Assembly: GCF_019168305.1 (NCBI RefSeq)
Contig: NZ_JAHTBI010000072.1
Location: forward strand, 40,537 to 104,536
Origin: Pseudomonas aegrilactucae
GTDB taxonomy: Bacteria; Pseudomonadota; Gammaproteobacteria; Pseudomonadales; Pseudomonadaceae
DNA: 64,000 nucleotides
Direction of reading: 5' to 3'
Within the stretch, counting starts at the first letter, position 1, and every line of letters starts with the position of its first letter. Made by a program: the position numbers and the translations under genes. This document shows, in pieces, positions 7,989 to 17,342 of the stretch. The notes under the pieces were generated by a model. The model was not told the origin of the DNA and searched no databases. It worked only from the letters and a program-made list of their open reading frames with translations.

Positions 7989-9257
7989 ATGTCAGATTTG
8001 AAAACTGCCGCTCTCGAATACCATGCTCAGCCTCGTCCGGGGAAACTGAGCGTAGAGCTCACCAAACCTACCGCGACTGCTCGCGACCTGGCGCTGGCCT
8101 ACAGCCCGGGTGTTGCCGAGCCGGTACGTGAAATCGCCCGCGACGCCGAACTGGCCTACCAGTACACCGGCAAGGGCAACCTGGTAGCAGTCATTTCCGA
8201 CGGCACCGCCATCCTTGGCCTGGGTAACCTGGGGCCACTGGCGTCCAAGCCGGTCATGGAAGGCAAGGGTGTTCTGTTCAAGCGTTTCGCCGGTATCGAT
8301 GTGTTCGACATCGAAGTCGAGTCCGAAAGCCCGCAGGCCTTCATCGACACCGTGCGTCGCATCTCCATCACCTTCGGTGGCATCAACCTGGAAGACATCA
8401 AGGCACCTGAGTGCTTCGAGATCGAGCGCGCGCTGATCGAACAGTGCGACATCCCGGTGTTCCACGATGACCAGCACGGCACCGCGATCGTTACCGCCGC
8501 CGGCATGATCAACGCCCTGGAAATTGCAGGCAAGACCCTTGGCGACGCCAAGATCGTTTGCCTGGGCGCCGGCGCTGCGGCCATCTCCTGCATGAAGCTG
8601 CTGGTGAGCATGGGCGCACAGATCGAAAACATCTTCATGGTTGACCGTACCGGTGTGATCCACGCTGGCCGTGACGACCTGAACCAGTACAAGGCAGTGT
8701 TCGCTCACGCCACCGACAAGCGCAGCCTGGCCGATGCCCTGGAAGGCGCTGACGTGTTCGTCGGCCTGTCCGGTCCGAACCTGCTGAGCGCTGAAGGCCT
8801 GAAGTCGATGGCACCGAACCCGATCGTGTTCGCCTGCTCGAACCCGGATCCGGAAATCTCGCCAGAGCTGGCCCATGCCACCCGCGACGACGTGATCATG
8901 GCGACCGGTCGTTCCGACTACCCGAACCAGGTCAACAACGTGCTGGGCTTCCCGTTCATCTTCCGTGGTGCCCTGGACGTTCGCGCCAAGCGCATCAACG
9001 AAGAGATGAAGATCGCTGCCGCCAACGCCCTGAAGGATCTGGCCAAGCTGCCAGTACCTAAAGAAGTGTGTGCGGCCTATGGCGTTGAATCGCTGGAGTT
9101 CGGCCGTGAGTACATCATTCCGAAGCCGATGGATGCGCGCCTGATCACCCTGGTTTCCGACGCCGTGGCCAAGGCCGCGATCGAGACCGGTGTGGCGACC
9201 CTGCCGTACCCGAAGAACTACCCGCTCAAAAGCGTGGATGACGTGTTCAACGGCTGA
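7989..9257 (+). CDS. maeB: NADP-type malic enzyme, short form
   Basis: The 422-residue product oxidatively decarboxylates malate to pyruvate. Malic-enzyme motifs are present: LALAYSPGVAEP, the metal/substrate region GGINLEDIKAPECFEIE, VFHDDQHGTAIV, and the nucleotide-binding CLGAGAAAISC. It lacks the C-terminal phosphotransacetylase-like domain of the ~760-residue enterobacterial MaeB. ATG at 7989 matches the family N-terminus (MSDLKTAALEYH); an upstream GTG at 7899 is not supported. It is monocistronic, with 183 bp upstream and a terminator downstream. NADP preference is inferred. Confidence 0.93.
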   Translation: MSDLKTAALEYHAQPRPGKLSVELTKPTATARDLALAYSPGVAEPVREIARDAELAYQYTGKGNLVAVISDGTAILGLGNLGPLASKPVMEGKGVLFKRFAGIDVFDIEVESESPQAFIDTVRRISITFGGINLEDIKAPECFEIERALIEQCDIPVFHDDQHGTAIVTAAGMINALEIAGKTLGDAKIVCLGAGAAAISCMKLLVSMGAQIENIFMVDRTGVIHAGRDDLNQYKAVFAHATDKRSLADALEGADVFVGLSGPNLLSAEGLKSMAPNPIVFACSNPDPEISPELAHATRDDVIMATGRSDYPNQVNNVLGFPFIFRGALDVRAKRINEEMKIAAANALKDLAKLPVPKEVCAAYGVESLEFGREYIIPKPMDARLITLVSDAVAKAAIETGVATLPYPKNYPLKSVDDVFNG

Positions 9258-9276
9258 GCCGTTGTAGCGTTGTAGC

Positions 9277-9311
9277 AAAAAGCCCCCGGCTCGCGAGAGT
9301 CGGGGCTTTTT
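9277..9311 (+). terminator. Terminator of the malic enzyme gene
   Basis: Inverted repeat AAAAAGCCCCCGGCTC / GAGTCGGGGCTTTTT around the loop GCGA, with T tracts usable on both strands, 20 bp after the stop. Confidence 0.85.
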
Positions 9312-9344
9312 ATTTGGGGCAAGGCATTGGGTCTGTGTGGTGCG

Positions 9345-9419
9345 CTTCGCTGGCAAGCCAGCTTCCACAGGGTTTGCGGTGCTCACAAAACCCTGTGGGA
9401 GCTGGCTTGCCAGCGAAGG
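9345..9419. repeat. REP element pair 1 (inverted)
   Basis: Two copies of the REP core (CTTCGCTGGCAAGCCAGC... and its complement) face each other around a short spacer. The left arm has TTCC where the other copies have TCCC. It lies between the malic enzyme terminator and the ponA stop, an intergenic site typical for these elements. Confidence 0.9.
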
Positions 9420-9447
9420 GGCCGCAGAGCAGCCCAGATTTATCGCA

Positions 9448-11889
9448 TCAGAACAGGTCGATCGGCGCCGACTCGTCTGCCGGCAGCGGGCTGCCTGGCG
9501 CGCTGCCGCCCAGTTCGTTGACCGACGGCGGGGTGTCCTCGGCCTTGAACAGCTCGAAGTAGGCATTGGGCGTGCTCGGCGTCGCCGCACGGCCACTGAC
9601 CGGGTCGACCCGCAGGCTGAGGATGCCCTCAGGCTGCGCCTGCGGGTGCATCGGCTTGTCCTTGAGCGCTGCCCCCATGAAGCTCATCCAGATCGGCAGC
9701 GACACCGTGCCGCCATACTCGCGACGGCCCAGGGTTTCCGGCTGGTCGAAGCCGGTCCACACGGTGGTCACGTAGTCGGCGTTGTAGCCGGAGAACCAGG
9801 CGTCCTTGGACTCGTTGGTGGTGCCGGTCTTGCCCGCCAGGTCCGTACGCCCCAGTGCCATGGCACGGCGTCCGGTGCCGCGCTTGATCACGTCCTCGAG
9901 CATGCTGGTGAGAATGTAGCTGGTGCGCTCGTCGATGATCTGTTCAGCCACTGCCGGTGCCTGGGCCGGTGCTACAGGTGCAGGTGCATCCAGCGCTGTC
10001 GACGCCTCGGTCAGGATCGGCGACTCGGCCGCCGCAATGCCCGCCTGGTCCTGATGGCCCTGGGGCACGCTCGGCGGGTTGGCGACGAACAGCGTGTCAC
10101 CGTTGCGGCTCTCGATGCGGTCGATCAGGTACGGGCTGATCTTGTAGCCGCCGTTGGCAAACGCGCTCCAGCCGGTGGCGATCTCCATCGGGGTCAGGGT
10201 CGCGGTACCCAGTGCCAGCGACAGGTTGCGCGGCAGGTCCTGCTTGTTGAAGCCGAACTTGGCGATGTAGTCGATGGTCTTGTCCACGCCCATCGCCTGC
10301 AGCAGGCGGATCGACACCAGGTTGCGCGACTTGTACAGCGCCTCGCGCATGCGGATCGGGCCGAGGAAGGTGTTGGTGTCGTTCTTCGGCCGCCAGACCT
10401 TGTCCAGGTACTCGTCGACGAACACGATCGGCGCATCGTTGACCAGGCTGGCGGCAGTGTAACCACTGTCCAGCGCAGCGCTGTACACGAACGGCTTGAA
10501 GCTCGAGCCCGGCTGACGCTTGGCCTGCATGGCACGGTTGTAGTTGCTCTGCTCGAAGGAGAAGCCACCCACCAGTGCGCGGATCGCGCCGTTGCTCGGG
10601 TCGAGCGTCACCAGCGCGCTCTGTGCACCCGGCACCTGGGTGAACGCCAGTACACCCTCGGCCTGGCGCTGCACGCGGATAACATCACCCACCTGGGCCA
10701 CATCGCTCGGCTGCGCCGGGGCACGGCCCTGGCTGTTGGTGTTGAGGAAGGGGCGGGCCCATTTCATGCTGTCCCAGGCCACAGTCTCCTCAGTGCCTGC
10801 CTTGGTCAGTACGCGCAGGCCGGTCTTGTCGACCTGGGTGACGATGGCCGGCTCCAGGCCGCCAAGGGTGCGCAGCTTGGTCAGTTCCTGTTGCCAGGCG
10901 GCCTGGGTCTTGCCCGGCAGGCGCGACTCGGGGCCGCGGTAGCCGTGGCGGTGGTCATAGGCGCTGAGGCCGTCGAGCACGGCAGTGTTGGCCATTTCCT
11001 GCAGGTTGCTCGGCACTGTGGTAGTGACGCGGAAACCTTCGGTGTAAGCATCGCTGCCGTAGCGCCCGACCATTTCGGCGCGGGCCATTTCGGCGATATA
11101 CGGCGCGTTCACTTCCGGCGTCGGCACGTGGTAGCTGGCGTTGATCGGTTCGGCCAGCGCGGCCTGGTAGCTGGCGTCGTCGATCTTGCCCAGCTTGAAC
11201 ATGCGCCCCAGGATCCAGTCGCGACGCTCCTTGGCGCGCGTCGGGTTGGCCAGCGGGTTGAAGCGCGACGGTGCCTTGGGCAGGCCGGCGATCATCGCCA
11301 TCTGCGCCAGGCTCACGTCGCGGATCGACTTGCCGTAGTACACCTGGGCGGCGGCCTCGATGCCGTAGGCGCGGTTGCCCAGGTAGATCTTGTTGACGTA
11401 CAGCTCGAGGATCTCGTCCTTGGTCAGTTCGCGCTCGATCTGCAGGGCCAGCAGGATCTCGTTGGTCTTGCGCGAGAAACTGCGTTCGCTGCTGAGGAAG
11501 AAGTTCTTCGCCACCTGCATGGTGATGGTGCTGCCGCCAGTCTGGATGTGCCCGGACTTGAGCAATTGTGTTGCAGCGCGCATCAGGCTGCTGGGGTCGA
11601 CCCCATAGTGATTGGCGAAATTGTCGTCTTCGGCAGACAGCAAAGCCTGGATGAAATGCGGTGGAATGTCGGCAAAACGGATGGGAGAACGGCGCATTTC
11701 GCCAAACTCGGCAATCAGTTTTCCATCGCTGCTGTACACCCGCAAAGGGATCTGCAACTGGATGCTTCTCAGGGCCTCTACCGAGGGCAGGCTGGGGCTA
11801 AGATACAGAAACGCGCCGCTCAGACCGAGCACGACAGCGCAGATGACTGCGACGAAAGACCACCAGAAGAACTTCAGCAGGCGTATCAA
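9448..11889 (-). CDS. ponA: Penicillin-binding protein 1A (class A bifunctional PBP)
   Basis: The 813-residue protein polymerises and cross-links peptidoglycan. It has a short cytoplasmic N-terminus with one membrane anchor (about residues 7-29) and a GT51 glycosyltransferase domain (EDDNFANHYGVDP, ITMQVAKNFFLS). The C-terminal transpeptidase domain has SxxK in GSSFKPF, an SxN-type region and KTGTTNESKDAWF. The only start before the anchor is TTG at 11889 with a weak ribosome site. It diverges from pilM, an arrangement also known from E. coli mrcA-hof. Confidence 0.95.
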   Translation of the reverse strand: MIRLLKFFWWSFVAVICAVVLGLSGAFLYLSPSLPSVEALRSIQLQIPLRVYSSDGKLIAEFGEMRRSPIRFADIPPHFIQALLSAEDDNFANHYGVDPSSLMRAATQLLKSGHIQTGGSTITMQVAKNFFLSSERSFSRKTNEILLALQIERELTKDEILELYVNKIYLGNRAYGIEAAAQVYYGKSIRDVSLAQMAMIAGLPKAPSRFNPLANPTRAKERRDWILGRMFKLGKIDDASYQAALAEPINASYHVPTPEVNAPYIAEMARAEMVGRYGSDAYTEGFRVTTTVPSNLQEMANTAVLDGLSAYDHRHGYRGPESRLPGKTQAAWQQELTKLRTLGGLEPAIVTQVDKTGLRVLTKAGTEETVAWDSMKWARPFLNTNSQGRAPAQPSDVAQVGDVIRVQRQAEGVLAFTQVPGAQSALVTLDPSNGAIRALVGGFSFEQSNYNRAMQAKRQPGSSFKPFVYSAALDSGYTAASLVNDAPIVFVDEYLDKVWRPKNDTNTFLGPIRMREALYKSRNLVSIRLLQAMGVDKTIDYIAKFGFNKQDLPRNLSLALGTATLTPMEIATGWSAFANGGYKISPYLIDRIESRNGDTLFVANPPSVPQGHQDQAGIAAAESPILTEASTALDAPAPVAPAQAPAVAEQIIDERTSYILTSMLEDVIKRGTGRRAMALGRTDLAGKTGTTNESKDAWFSGYNADYVTTVWTGFDQPETLGRREYGGTVSLPIWMSFMGAALKDKPMHPQAQPEGILSLRVDPVSGRAATPSTPNAYFELFKAEDTPPSVNELGGSAPGSPLPADESAPIDLF

Positions 11890-12037
11890 GGCGTTGGGGT
11901 GTCCAGGTTGAAGTATGGGTTGAGCGCAGGGCCGACAGAGGCGAAAAAACGCTCGGCATTATAAGCAATTTTACGGCGCCGCGTGGGTTGCGCGGCGCTC
12001 GGGGTGGGTGATGCCCCGTCAATGGAAGGGAACGCCA

Positions 12038-12886
12038 ATGTTTGGACGCTTCGGCAAGGATGCCGGTTCACTGCTGGGCATCGATATTTCGGCGCATGGC
12101 ATCAGGTTGCTGCAGCGCCGGCGTGCCTGCGGCACGGTCAGCGCGTGGGCCACCGAACCGGTGGCGGCGGGGGTGCTGCACGAGGGCCGGGTGGTGGACC
12201 CCGAGCGACTGGCGCACGCCTTGGGGCAGGCCTTTGCGCGCAGCGGTGCCACCTGTCGCGAGGCTGGCGTGGCGGTGCCCGCATCGGCGGTGCTGAGCAA
12301 GGTGCTGAGGGTGCCGGCAGGGCTCACGCCCGATGCACTGTTCGCCCACGTGCGCCTCGAAGCCGAGGCATTCATTCCATTTGCCATGGAGGACGCCGCA
12401 CTCGACTTCGAGTGCCTGGGTCGCGCCGCGCAGGATCCTGCCTGCGAGGCGGTGTGCGTGCATGCCTGCCACCAGAACTGGGTCGATGGGCTGGAGGCAG
12501 CGGTGGAACTGGCCGGCTTGCGCGCACGGGTGGTGGAGTCCGACAGCCTGGCCCTGCAACGGGCCGCCGGGCTTGAGAGCGGTGCGGTGCTGCAGGTGGA
12601 GGCCGGCCATCTGGTGCTGCATGTACTGGCAGCGCACGCGGTGGTGTGGCGAGGCGAGGCAGTGGCGGCCACCGACCTGCCGCACAGCCTGGCCGAGTGC
12701 GTCGACCGCTGGTTGCTCGCGCTCGATGGCGTCATGCCGTCGCGCCTGGTGCTGGCAGGGGCGGCGGCCACGGCGGGGCAGGCGCTGTACCTGCAGCGCC
12801 AGTTGGGCCTGGACACCACCCTGTTCGGTCCGGCCCCACCCACACTGGCCCTGGCCTACGGGTTGGCAGCCAGGTGTGCGCCGTGA
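12038..12886 (+). CDS. pilM: PilM-like actin-fold pilus assembly protein, short form
   Basis: The 282-residue product starts MFGRFGKDAGSLLGIDIS, the PilM N-terminus that begins an actin-like ATPase fold. It is about 70 residues shorter than canonical P. aeruginosa PilM (about 354). PilM sits at the cytoplasmic face and binds the PilN N-terminus. ATG at 12038 is preceded by GGAAGG. Its stop overlaps the pilN GTG start (GTGA), indicating coupling. The shortening suggests the HofM/competence-like branch rather than a full twitching system. Confidence 0.85.
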   Translation: MFGRFGKDAGSLLGIDISAHGIRLLQRRRACGTVSAWATEPVAAGVLHEGRVVDPERLAHALGQAFARSGATCREAGVAVPASAVLSKVLRVPAGLTPDALFAHVRLEAEAFIPFAMEDAALDFECLGRAAQDPACEAVCVHACHQNWVDGLEAAVELAGLRARVVESDSLALQRAAGLESGAVLQVEAGHLVLHVLAAHAVVWRGEAVAATDLPHSLAECVDRWLLALDGVMPSRLVLAGAAATAGQALYLQRQLGLDTTLFGPAPPTLALAYGLAARCAP

Positions 12887-13413
12887 GGCACGGGCTCAAT
12901 CTGCTGCCTTGGCGTGAATGGCGGCGTCAGCGTGGGGTGCGCCAGTTGCAGGGGTTGTTGCTCGCCACCTTGCTGCTGGCGATTGTCGGCCTGGTGCTGC
13001 TCGATCGACAGGCCAGTCGCCGGCTTGCGCTGCAGGGCCTGGCCAATGCGCAGGTGAGTGACGCCATCGCTCGGCTCCAGGCACCGGTTGCCCAGGTGAA
13101 CGGCCTGGCGGCGCAAGGCGATGCGCTGTTGCAGCGGGCACAGGTGCTTGAAGCCTTGCAGCACGCCGCGTCACCGGGCGCACAGGTGCTCGGCCTGCTG
13201 GCCCGGCGTGTGCCGCCTGGGGTGCAACTGACCGCGCTGGCGCTGGAGGGCAACGCCCTGCGCCTGGAAGGCGTGGCGCAGGGGCGAGCGTCGGTGACCC
13301 GCTTGATGAGCAACCTCGGGCAGTCGCCTGGCCTGGCCGATATCCGCCTGCAGGAAGTCAAGGCCACGGCGACCGGCGAGGTGTTCCAGATGAGTGCGCA
13401 GGTGCGGCCGTGA
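12883..13413 (+). CDS. pilN: PilN-like inner-membrane pilus assembly protein
   Basis: The 176-residue protein begins (GTG) RHGLNLLPWREWRR, the NLLPWR motif that binds PilM. A single membrane helix (about residues 24-41) and a periplasmic coiled-coil/ferredoxin-like domain follow. The GTG start at 12883 shares bases with the pilM stop, and its own stop overlaps the next GTG start. Confidence 0.87.
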   Translation: MRHGLNLLPWREWRRQRGVRQLQGLLLATLLLAIVGLVLLDRQASRRLALQGLANAQVSDAIARLQAPVAQVNGLAAQGDALLQRAQVLEALQHAASPGAQVLGLLARRVPPGVQLTALALEGNALRLEGVAQGRASVTRLMSNLGQSPGLADIRLQEVKATATGEVFQMSAQVRP

Positions 13414-14309
13414 ACCAGGCGCTGAGCTGGGGGGCGATCGCGGCGTGGTCATGGCCGCGCAAGCTGTTGTTGCTGGTGGGCGGTGGCGTGCTGCTGCTCG
13501 GGCTGGGGCAGGGTGCGCACCTGCGCGCGGGTGACGCGGCGCTGGCACGGGCACAGGCCCGTGGTGCCGAGCTGCAGGTGACCTGGCAGCAGCAGGCCGA
13601 CCAGGCGGCCCGACTGGCCGGGGAGCAGGCGCGGTTGCTGCAGTTGCAGCGTCGTTTGCGTGAGGCCCAGGCGCCGCTGTTGCCCGAGGGCGGCCTGCCA
13701 GGGTTGTTGCAGGACATCGCCGCGACAGGCCGGGGCCTGGTGTTCGAACAGGTCAACGTGCTGGCGGCGCAGGCCCGGGCCGAGTATGCCGAGGTGCCGA
13801 TTCAGGTGCGGGTGGTGGGCGACTTTTCGCAACTGTCGGGGTTTGTCGACGCACTGCTCGGTCTGCCCAGGCGGGCAACCCTGCATGACCTGCAGGTGTC
13901 GCCGCTGGATGGGCGCGAGCAGTTGCGCCTGCAACTGCAGCTCAACGCCTATGCCTCCGGGGTGCCTGTCGAGGCACCGGTGCAGGCCGAGGGGGCGCTG
14001 ATGGCGTCGCGCAATCCGTTCAGCGCCTCGACGCCTGCCCCCGCCGCATCGGTGCTGGAGGGCTTGCCCGTGGACCAGTTGGAACTGGTGGGGCACCTGG
14101 CAGACCCACGTGGGGCCGTGGCGCTGATCCGCGCGGCAGGCGCGCTGTATCCGGTGCGTGTGGGTGATCGGCTGGGGCCCGACCAGGGCCGGGTGGTGCG
14201 TGTCGAGGCACAGCAGTTGGAGCTGGCCGAGCGGGTCTGGGTCGAGGGCGGCGGCTGGGTGGTGCGTTCGCGGGTGATTGGCGTCAATGCTCAACGAAGC
14301 TTCAACTGA
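13410..14309 (+). CDS. PilO-PilP fusion protein
   Basis: The 299-residue product starts at GTG overlapping the pilN stop. Residues 1 to about 185 look like PilO: one membrane helix (about 17-36), a coiled coil rich in Gln/Arg/Leu, and a ferredoxin-like domain. Residues about 200-299 (SRNPFSAST..., LELVGHLADPRGAVALIRAAGALYPVRVGDRLG...) match PilP, the periplasmic partner that links the inner-membrane complex to the PilQ secretin. PilP is normally a separate lipoprotein. Here no lipobox is seen, because the inner-membrane anchor is supplied by PilO. The domain assignment rests on visible motifs and gene order. Confidence 0.75.
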   Translation: MNQALSWGAIAAWSWPRKLLLLVGGGVLLLGLGQGAHLRAGDAALARAQARGAELQVTWQQQADQAARLAGEQARLLQLQRRLREAQAPLLPEGGLPGLLQDIAATGRGLVFEQVNVLAAQARAEYAEVPIQVRVVGDFSQLSGFVDALLGLPRRATLHDLQVSPLDGREQLRLQLQLNAYASGVPVEAPVQAEGALMASRNPFSASTPAPAASVLEGLPVDQLELVGHLADPRGAVALIRAAGALYPVRVGDRLGPDQGRVVRVEAQQLELAERVWVEGGGWVVRSRVIGVNAQRSFN

Positions 14310-14324
14310 CCAGGGAGGTCATGG

Positions 14325-15605
14325 ATGAACAGAAGGGCGCGTGTGTGTGTTGCGTTGTTGCTGGTGCTCGGGCTGCCGCAGGCACTGGCGGCGCTGCAAC
14401 CCTTGCCCGGGGGTGGCGAGCGGCTGTCATTGAGCTTCCAGGATGTGGAGGTGCGTTCGGTGCTCAAGGTGCTGGCCGATTTCACCGGTACCAACCTGGT
14501 GGTCAGCGATGCGGTGCAGGGCAAGGTGACCTTGCGCCTGCAGGATGTGCCGTGGGAGCAGGCACTGGACCTGGTGTTGCGCAGCAAGGGCCTGGGGCGG
14601 CGCCAGGACGGCAATGTGCTGCTGGTGGCGCCCCTGGCCGAGCTGGCCGGGCATGAGCGCCAGGCGCTGGCGGCGCAACCGCCCGTGGCCCTGGCCCGTG
14701 AGCTGCTGGCCGTCAACCATGCGCGGGCGGCCGACCTGGTGCAGATGTTCCAGGCCCTGGCGCCGCAAGAGGCGCCAGGGGCGATCACGGTCGACGAGCG
14801 CACCAATACCATCATTGCCAGCCAGCCGCCTGCTCGTCTGGCCGAGCTGCGTCGCATGCTGGCGCAGCTCGACGTGCCGGTACGCCAGGTGATGATCGAG
14901 GCGCGCATTGTCGAGGCCAATGTCGATTATGAAAAAAGCCTGGGTGTGCGTTGGGGTGGGGCGGTGCAACTGGGTGGCGGGTTCAGCCTCAAGGGCATGG
15001 CCGCAGATGGGCAGCCGTTCGTCGACCTGGGCGTGGAGCGGCCGGCGGCAGGCATCGGTCTGGGCCTGGTGCGCAACAGCGTGCTGCTCGACCTTGAACT
15101 CAGCGCCATGGAAAAGACCGGCAACGGCGAGATCATCTCCCAGCCCAAGGTGGTCACTGCCGACAAGGAGACCGCGCGCATCCTCAAGGGCACCGAGGTG
15201 CCGTACCAGGAGTCGGGCGCCAACGGCAGCACCTCCACCACCTTTCGCGAGGCGTCGCTGTCGCTGGAGGTGACGCCGCAGATCACCGCCGACAACCGCG
15301 TGATCATGGCCGTCAAGGTCACCAAGGACGAGCCGGACTATCTGAATGCCTTGAACAGCGTGCCGCCGATCCGCAAGAACGAGGTCAATGCCAAGGTTCA
15401 GGTGGGCGATGGCGAGACCATCGTGATCGGCGGGGTGTACTCCACCGTGCAAAGTAATGTTGTCGACAAGGTGCCATTTTTCGGCGATGTGCCGTATGTT
15501 GGGCGGCTGTTTCGTCGCGCCGTTATCCAAGAGAAAAAATCCGAGCTGCTGGTCTTCCTGACTCCGCGTATCATGAGTGACCAGGCGATTGCTGTGAGTC
15601 GTTGA
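14325..15605 (+). CDS. pilQ: PilQ-like outer-membrane secretin, short (HofQ type)
   Basis: The 426-residue product has a signal peptide (cleavage near ALA, residues 23-26), an STN domain (LSLSFQDVEVRSVLKVLADFTGTNLVV), one secretin_N domain (about 120-180), and the secretin barrel (VRQVMIEARIVEAN..., GNGEIISQPKVVT, VIGGVYS..., FFGDVPYVGRLFRR). It lacks the N-terminal peptidoglycan-binding AMIN domains of the ~710-residue P. aeruginosa PilQ. ATG at 14325 follows AGGGAGG. It is last in the pil set, and aroK starts five bases later. Confidence 0.88.
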   Translation: MNRRARVCVALLLVLGLPQALAALQPLPGGGERLSLSFQDVEVRSVLKVLADFTGTNLVVSDAVQGKVTLRLQDVPWEQALDLVLRSKGLGRRQDGNVLLVAPLAELAGHERQALAAQPPVALARELLAVNHARAADLVQMFQALAPQEAPGAITVDERTNTIIASQPPARLAELRRMLAQLDVPVRQVMIEARIVEANVDYEKSLGVRWGGAVQLGGGFSLKGMAADGQPFVDLGVERPAAGIGLGLVRNSVLLDLELSAMEKTGNGEIISQPKVVTADKETARILKGTEVPYQESGANGSTSTTFREASLSLEVTPQITADNRVIMAVKVTKDEPDYLNALNSVPPIRKNEVNAKVQVGDGETIVIGGVYSTVQSNVVDKVPFFGDVPYVGRLFRRAVIQEKKSELLVFLTPRIMSDQAIAVSR

Positions 15606-15609
15606 TTCT

Positions 15610-16128
15610 GTGCGAAATTTGATACTTGTAGGGCCGATGGGTGCCGGTAAAAGCACCATCGGTCGCTTGCTGGCCAAAGAGCTGCGCCTGCCGTTCAAGG
15701 ATTCCGACAAGGAAATTGAACTGCGCACGGGCGCCAATATTCCGTGGATCTTCGACAAGGAAGGCGAGCCCGGCTTTCGTGATCGTGAGCAGGCGATGAT
15801 TGCCGAGCTGTGCGAGGCCGACGGCGTGGTGCTGGCCACCGGTGGCGGCGCGGTGATGCGCGACGCCAACCGCCTGGCGTTGCACGCCGGCGGGCGGGTG
15901 ATCTACCTGCATGCCTCGGTCGAGCAGCAGGTGGGGCGCACGGCACGCGACCGCAACCGGCCGCTGCTGCGTACCGCCAACCCGGAAGCCACGCTGCGCG
16001 CGTTGCTCGAGCTGCGCGACCCGCTGTACCGGGAAATCGCGGACCTGGTGGTAGAAACCGACGAGCGGCCGCCACGCATGGTGGTGCTGGACATTCTCGA
16101 GCGCTTGCAGAAGTTGCCGCCCCGCTAA
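15610..16128 (+). CDS. aroK: Shikimate kinase
   Basis: The 172-residue protein phosphorylates shikimate at the 3-OH in the chorismate pathway. It has the P-loop GPMGAGKSTIGR (residues 8-19), the substrate-binding DSDKEIE and GTGGG-like ATGGGAV, and the lid RDRNRPLL. Start is GTG at 15610, needed for the canonical (M)RNLILVGPMGAGKS N-terminus. The pilQ-aroK-aroB-damX order is conserved in gamma-proteobacteria. Confidence 0.96.
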   Translation: MRNLILVGPMGAGKSTIGRLLAKELRLPFKDSDKEIELRTGANIPWIFDKEGEPGFRDREQAMIAELCEADGVVLATGGGAVMRDANRLALHAGGRVIYLHASVEQQVGRTARDRNRPLLRTANPEATLRALLELRDPLYREIADLVVETDERPPRMVVLDILERLQKLPPR

Positions 16129-16228
16129 GGCATGACTATCCTCGGCGACCAGTCATGCCCTGGCAGGGCACTTCGTTATTGCGCGGGTCGAGCCTTCGAT
16201 GCCGCGCCTTTGTTCTTTGTGGGGACAC

Positions 16229-17326
16229 ATGCAGACACTTAAGGTCGAACTGGGCGAACGTAGCTACCCGATCTACATTGGCGAAGGCCTGCTGGATCAG
16301 CCTGAACTGCTGGCGCCGCACATTGCCGGCAAGCAGGTCGCCATCGTGTCCAACCAGACCGTCGCACCCCTGTACCTGCAACGCCTGAGCCAAAGCCTGG
16401 GTGCCTATTCGGTGCTGCCGGTGGTGCTGCCCGACGGCGAAGCCTTCAAGAACTGGGAAACCCTGCAACTGATCTTCGATGCCCTGCTGACCGCGCGCCA
16501 TGACCGGCGTACCACCGTGATCGCCCTGGGCGGCGGGGTGATCGGCGACATGGCAGGCTTTGCCGCAGCCTGTTACCAGCGCGGTGTGGACTTCATCCAG
16601 GTGCCGACCACCCTGCTGTCCCAGGTGGATTCGTCGGTGGGCGGCAAGACCGGCATCAACCACCCGCTGGGCAAGAACATGGTCGGCGCCTTCTATCAGC
16701 CCAATGCGGTGCTGATCGATACCGCCAGCCTCAAGAGCCTGCCACCACGCGAGCTGTCTGCAGGGCTGGCCGAAGTCATCAAGTACGGCCTGATCTGCGA
16801 CGAGCCGTTCCTGGGCTGGCTGGAAGACAACGTCGATGCGCTGCGCGCGCTCGATCAGGTGGCGCTGACGCGCGCCATCCAGCGCTCCTGCGAGGCCAAG
16901 GCGGCCGTGGTGGGCGCGGACGAGCGCGAGTCCGGTGTGCGGGCCACGCTCAATCTCGGTCACACCTTCGGCCATGCCATCGAGACCCACATGGGCTATG
17001 GTGTGTGGCTGCACGGTGAAGCCGTGGCTGCCGGCACCGTAATGGCCTTGGAAATGTCCATGCGCCTGGGCTGGATCAGTCAGGCCGAGCGCGACCGCGC
17101 TGTCCGCCTGTTCCAGCGCGCCGGGCTGCCGGTGGTGCCGCCACAGGAAATGACCCCGGCTCACTTCATGGAACACATGGCGGTCGATAAAAAGGTGCTC
17201 GACGGTCGTCTGCGCCTGGTCCTGCTGCGCCACATCGGCGAAGCGCTGGTGACCGACGACTATCCGCAAGAGATTCTTCAGGCCACGCTGGCGGCGGATT
17301 ACCGCGCCATCGTCGCCCAGCTTTGA
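16229..17326 (+). CDS. aroB: 3-dehydroquinate synthase
   Basis: The 365-residue NAD- and metal-dependent enzyme makes 3-dehydroquinate from DAHP, the second step of the shikimate pathway. NAD-binding motifs DGEAFKNW and ALGGGVIGDMAGFAA and the metal-ligand region GHTFGHAIE are present. ATG at 16229 matches the family start (MQTLKVELGERSYPIYIG). It lies 100 bp after aroK and 16 bp before the damX gene. Confidence 0.97.
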   Translation: MQTLKVELGERSYPIYIGEGLLDQPELLAPHIAGKQVAIVSNQTVAPLYLQRLSQSLGAYSVLPVVLPDGEAFKNWETLQLIFDALLTARHDRRTTVIALGGGVIGDMAGFAAACYQRGVDFIQVPTTLLSQVDSSVGGKTGINHPLGKNMVGAFYQPNAVLIDTASLKSLPPRELSAGLAEVIKYGLICDEPFLGWLEDNVDALRALDQVALTRAIQRSCEAKAAVVGADERESGVRATLNLGHTFGHAIETHMGYGVWLHGEAVAAGTVMALEMSMRLGWISQAERDRAVRLFQRAGLPVVPPQEMTPAHFMEHMAVDKKVLDGRLRLVLLRHIGEALVTDDYPQEILQATLAADYRAIVAQL

Positions 17327-17342
17327 GGTTGACGAGAGTTCG

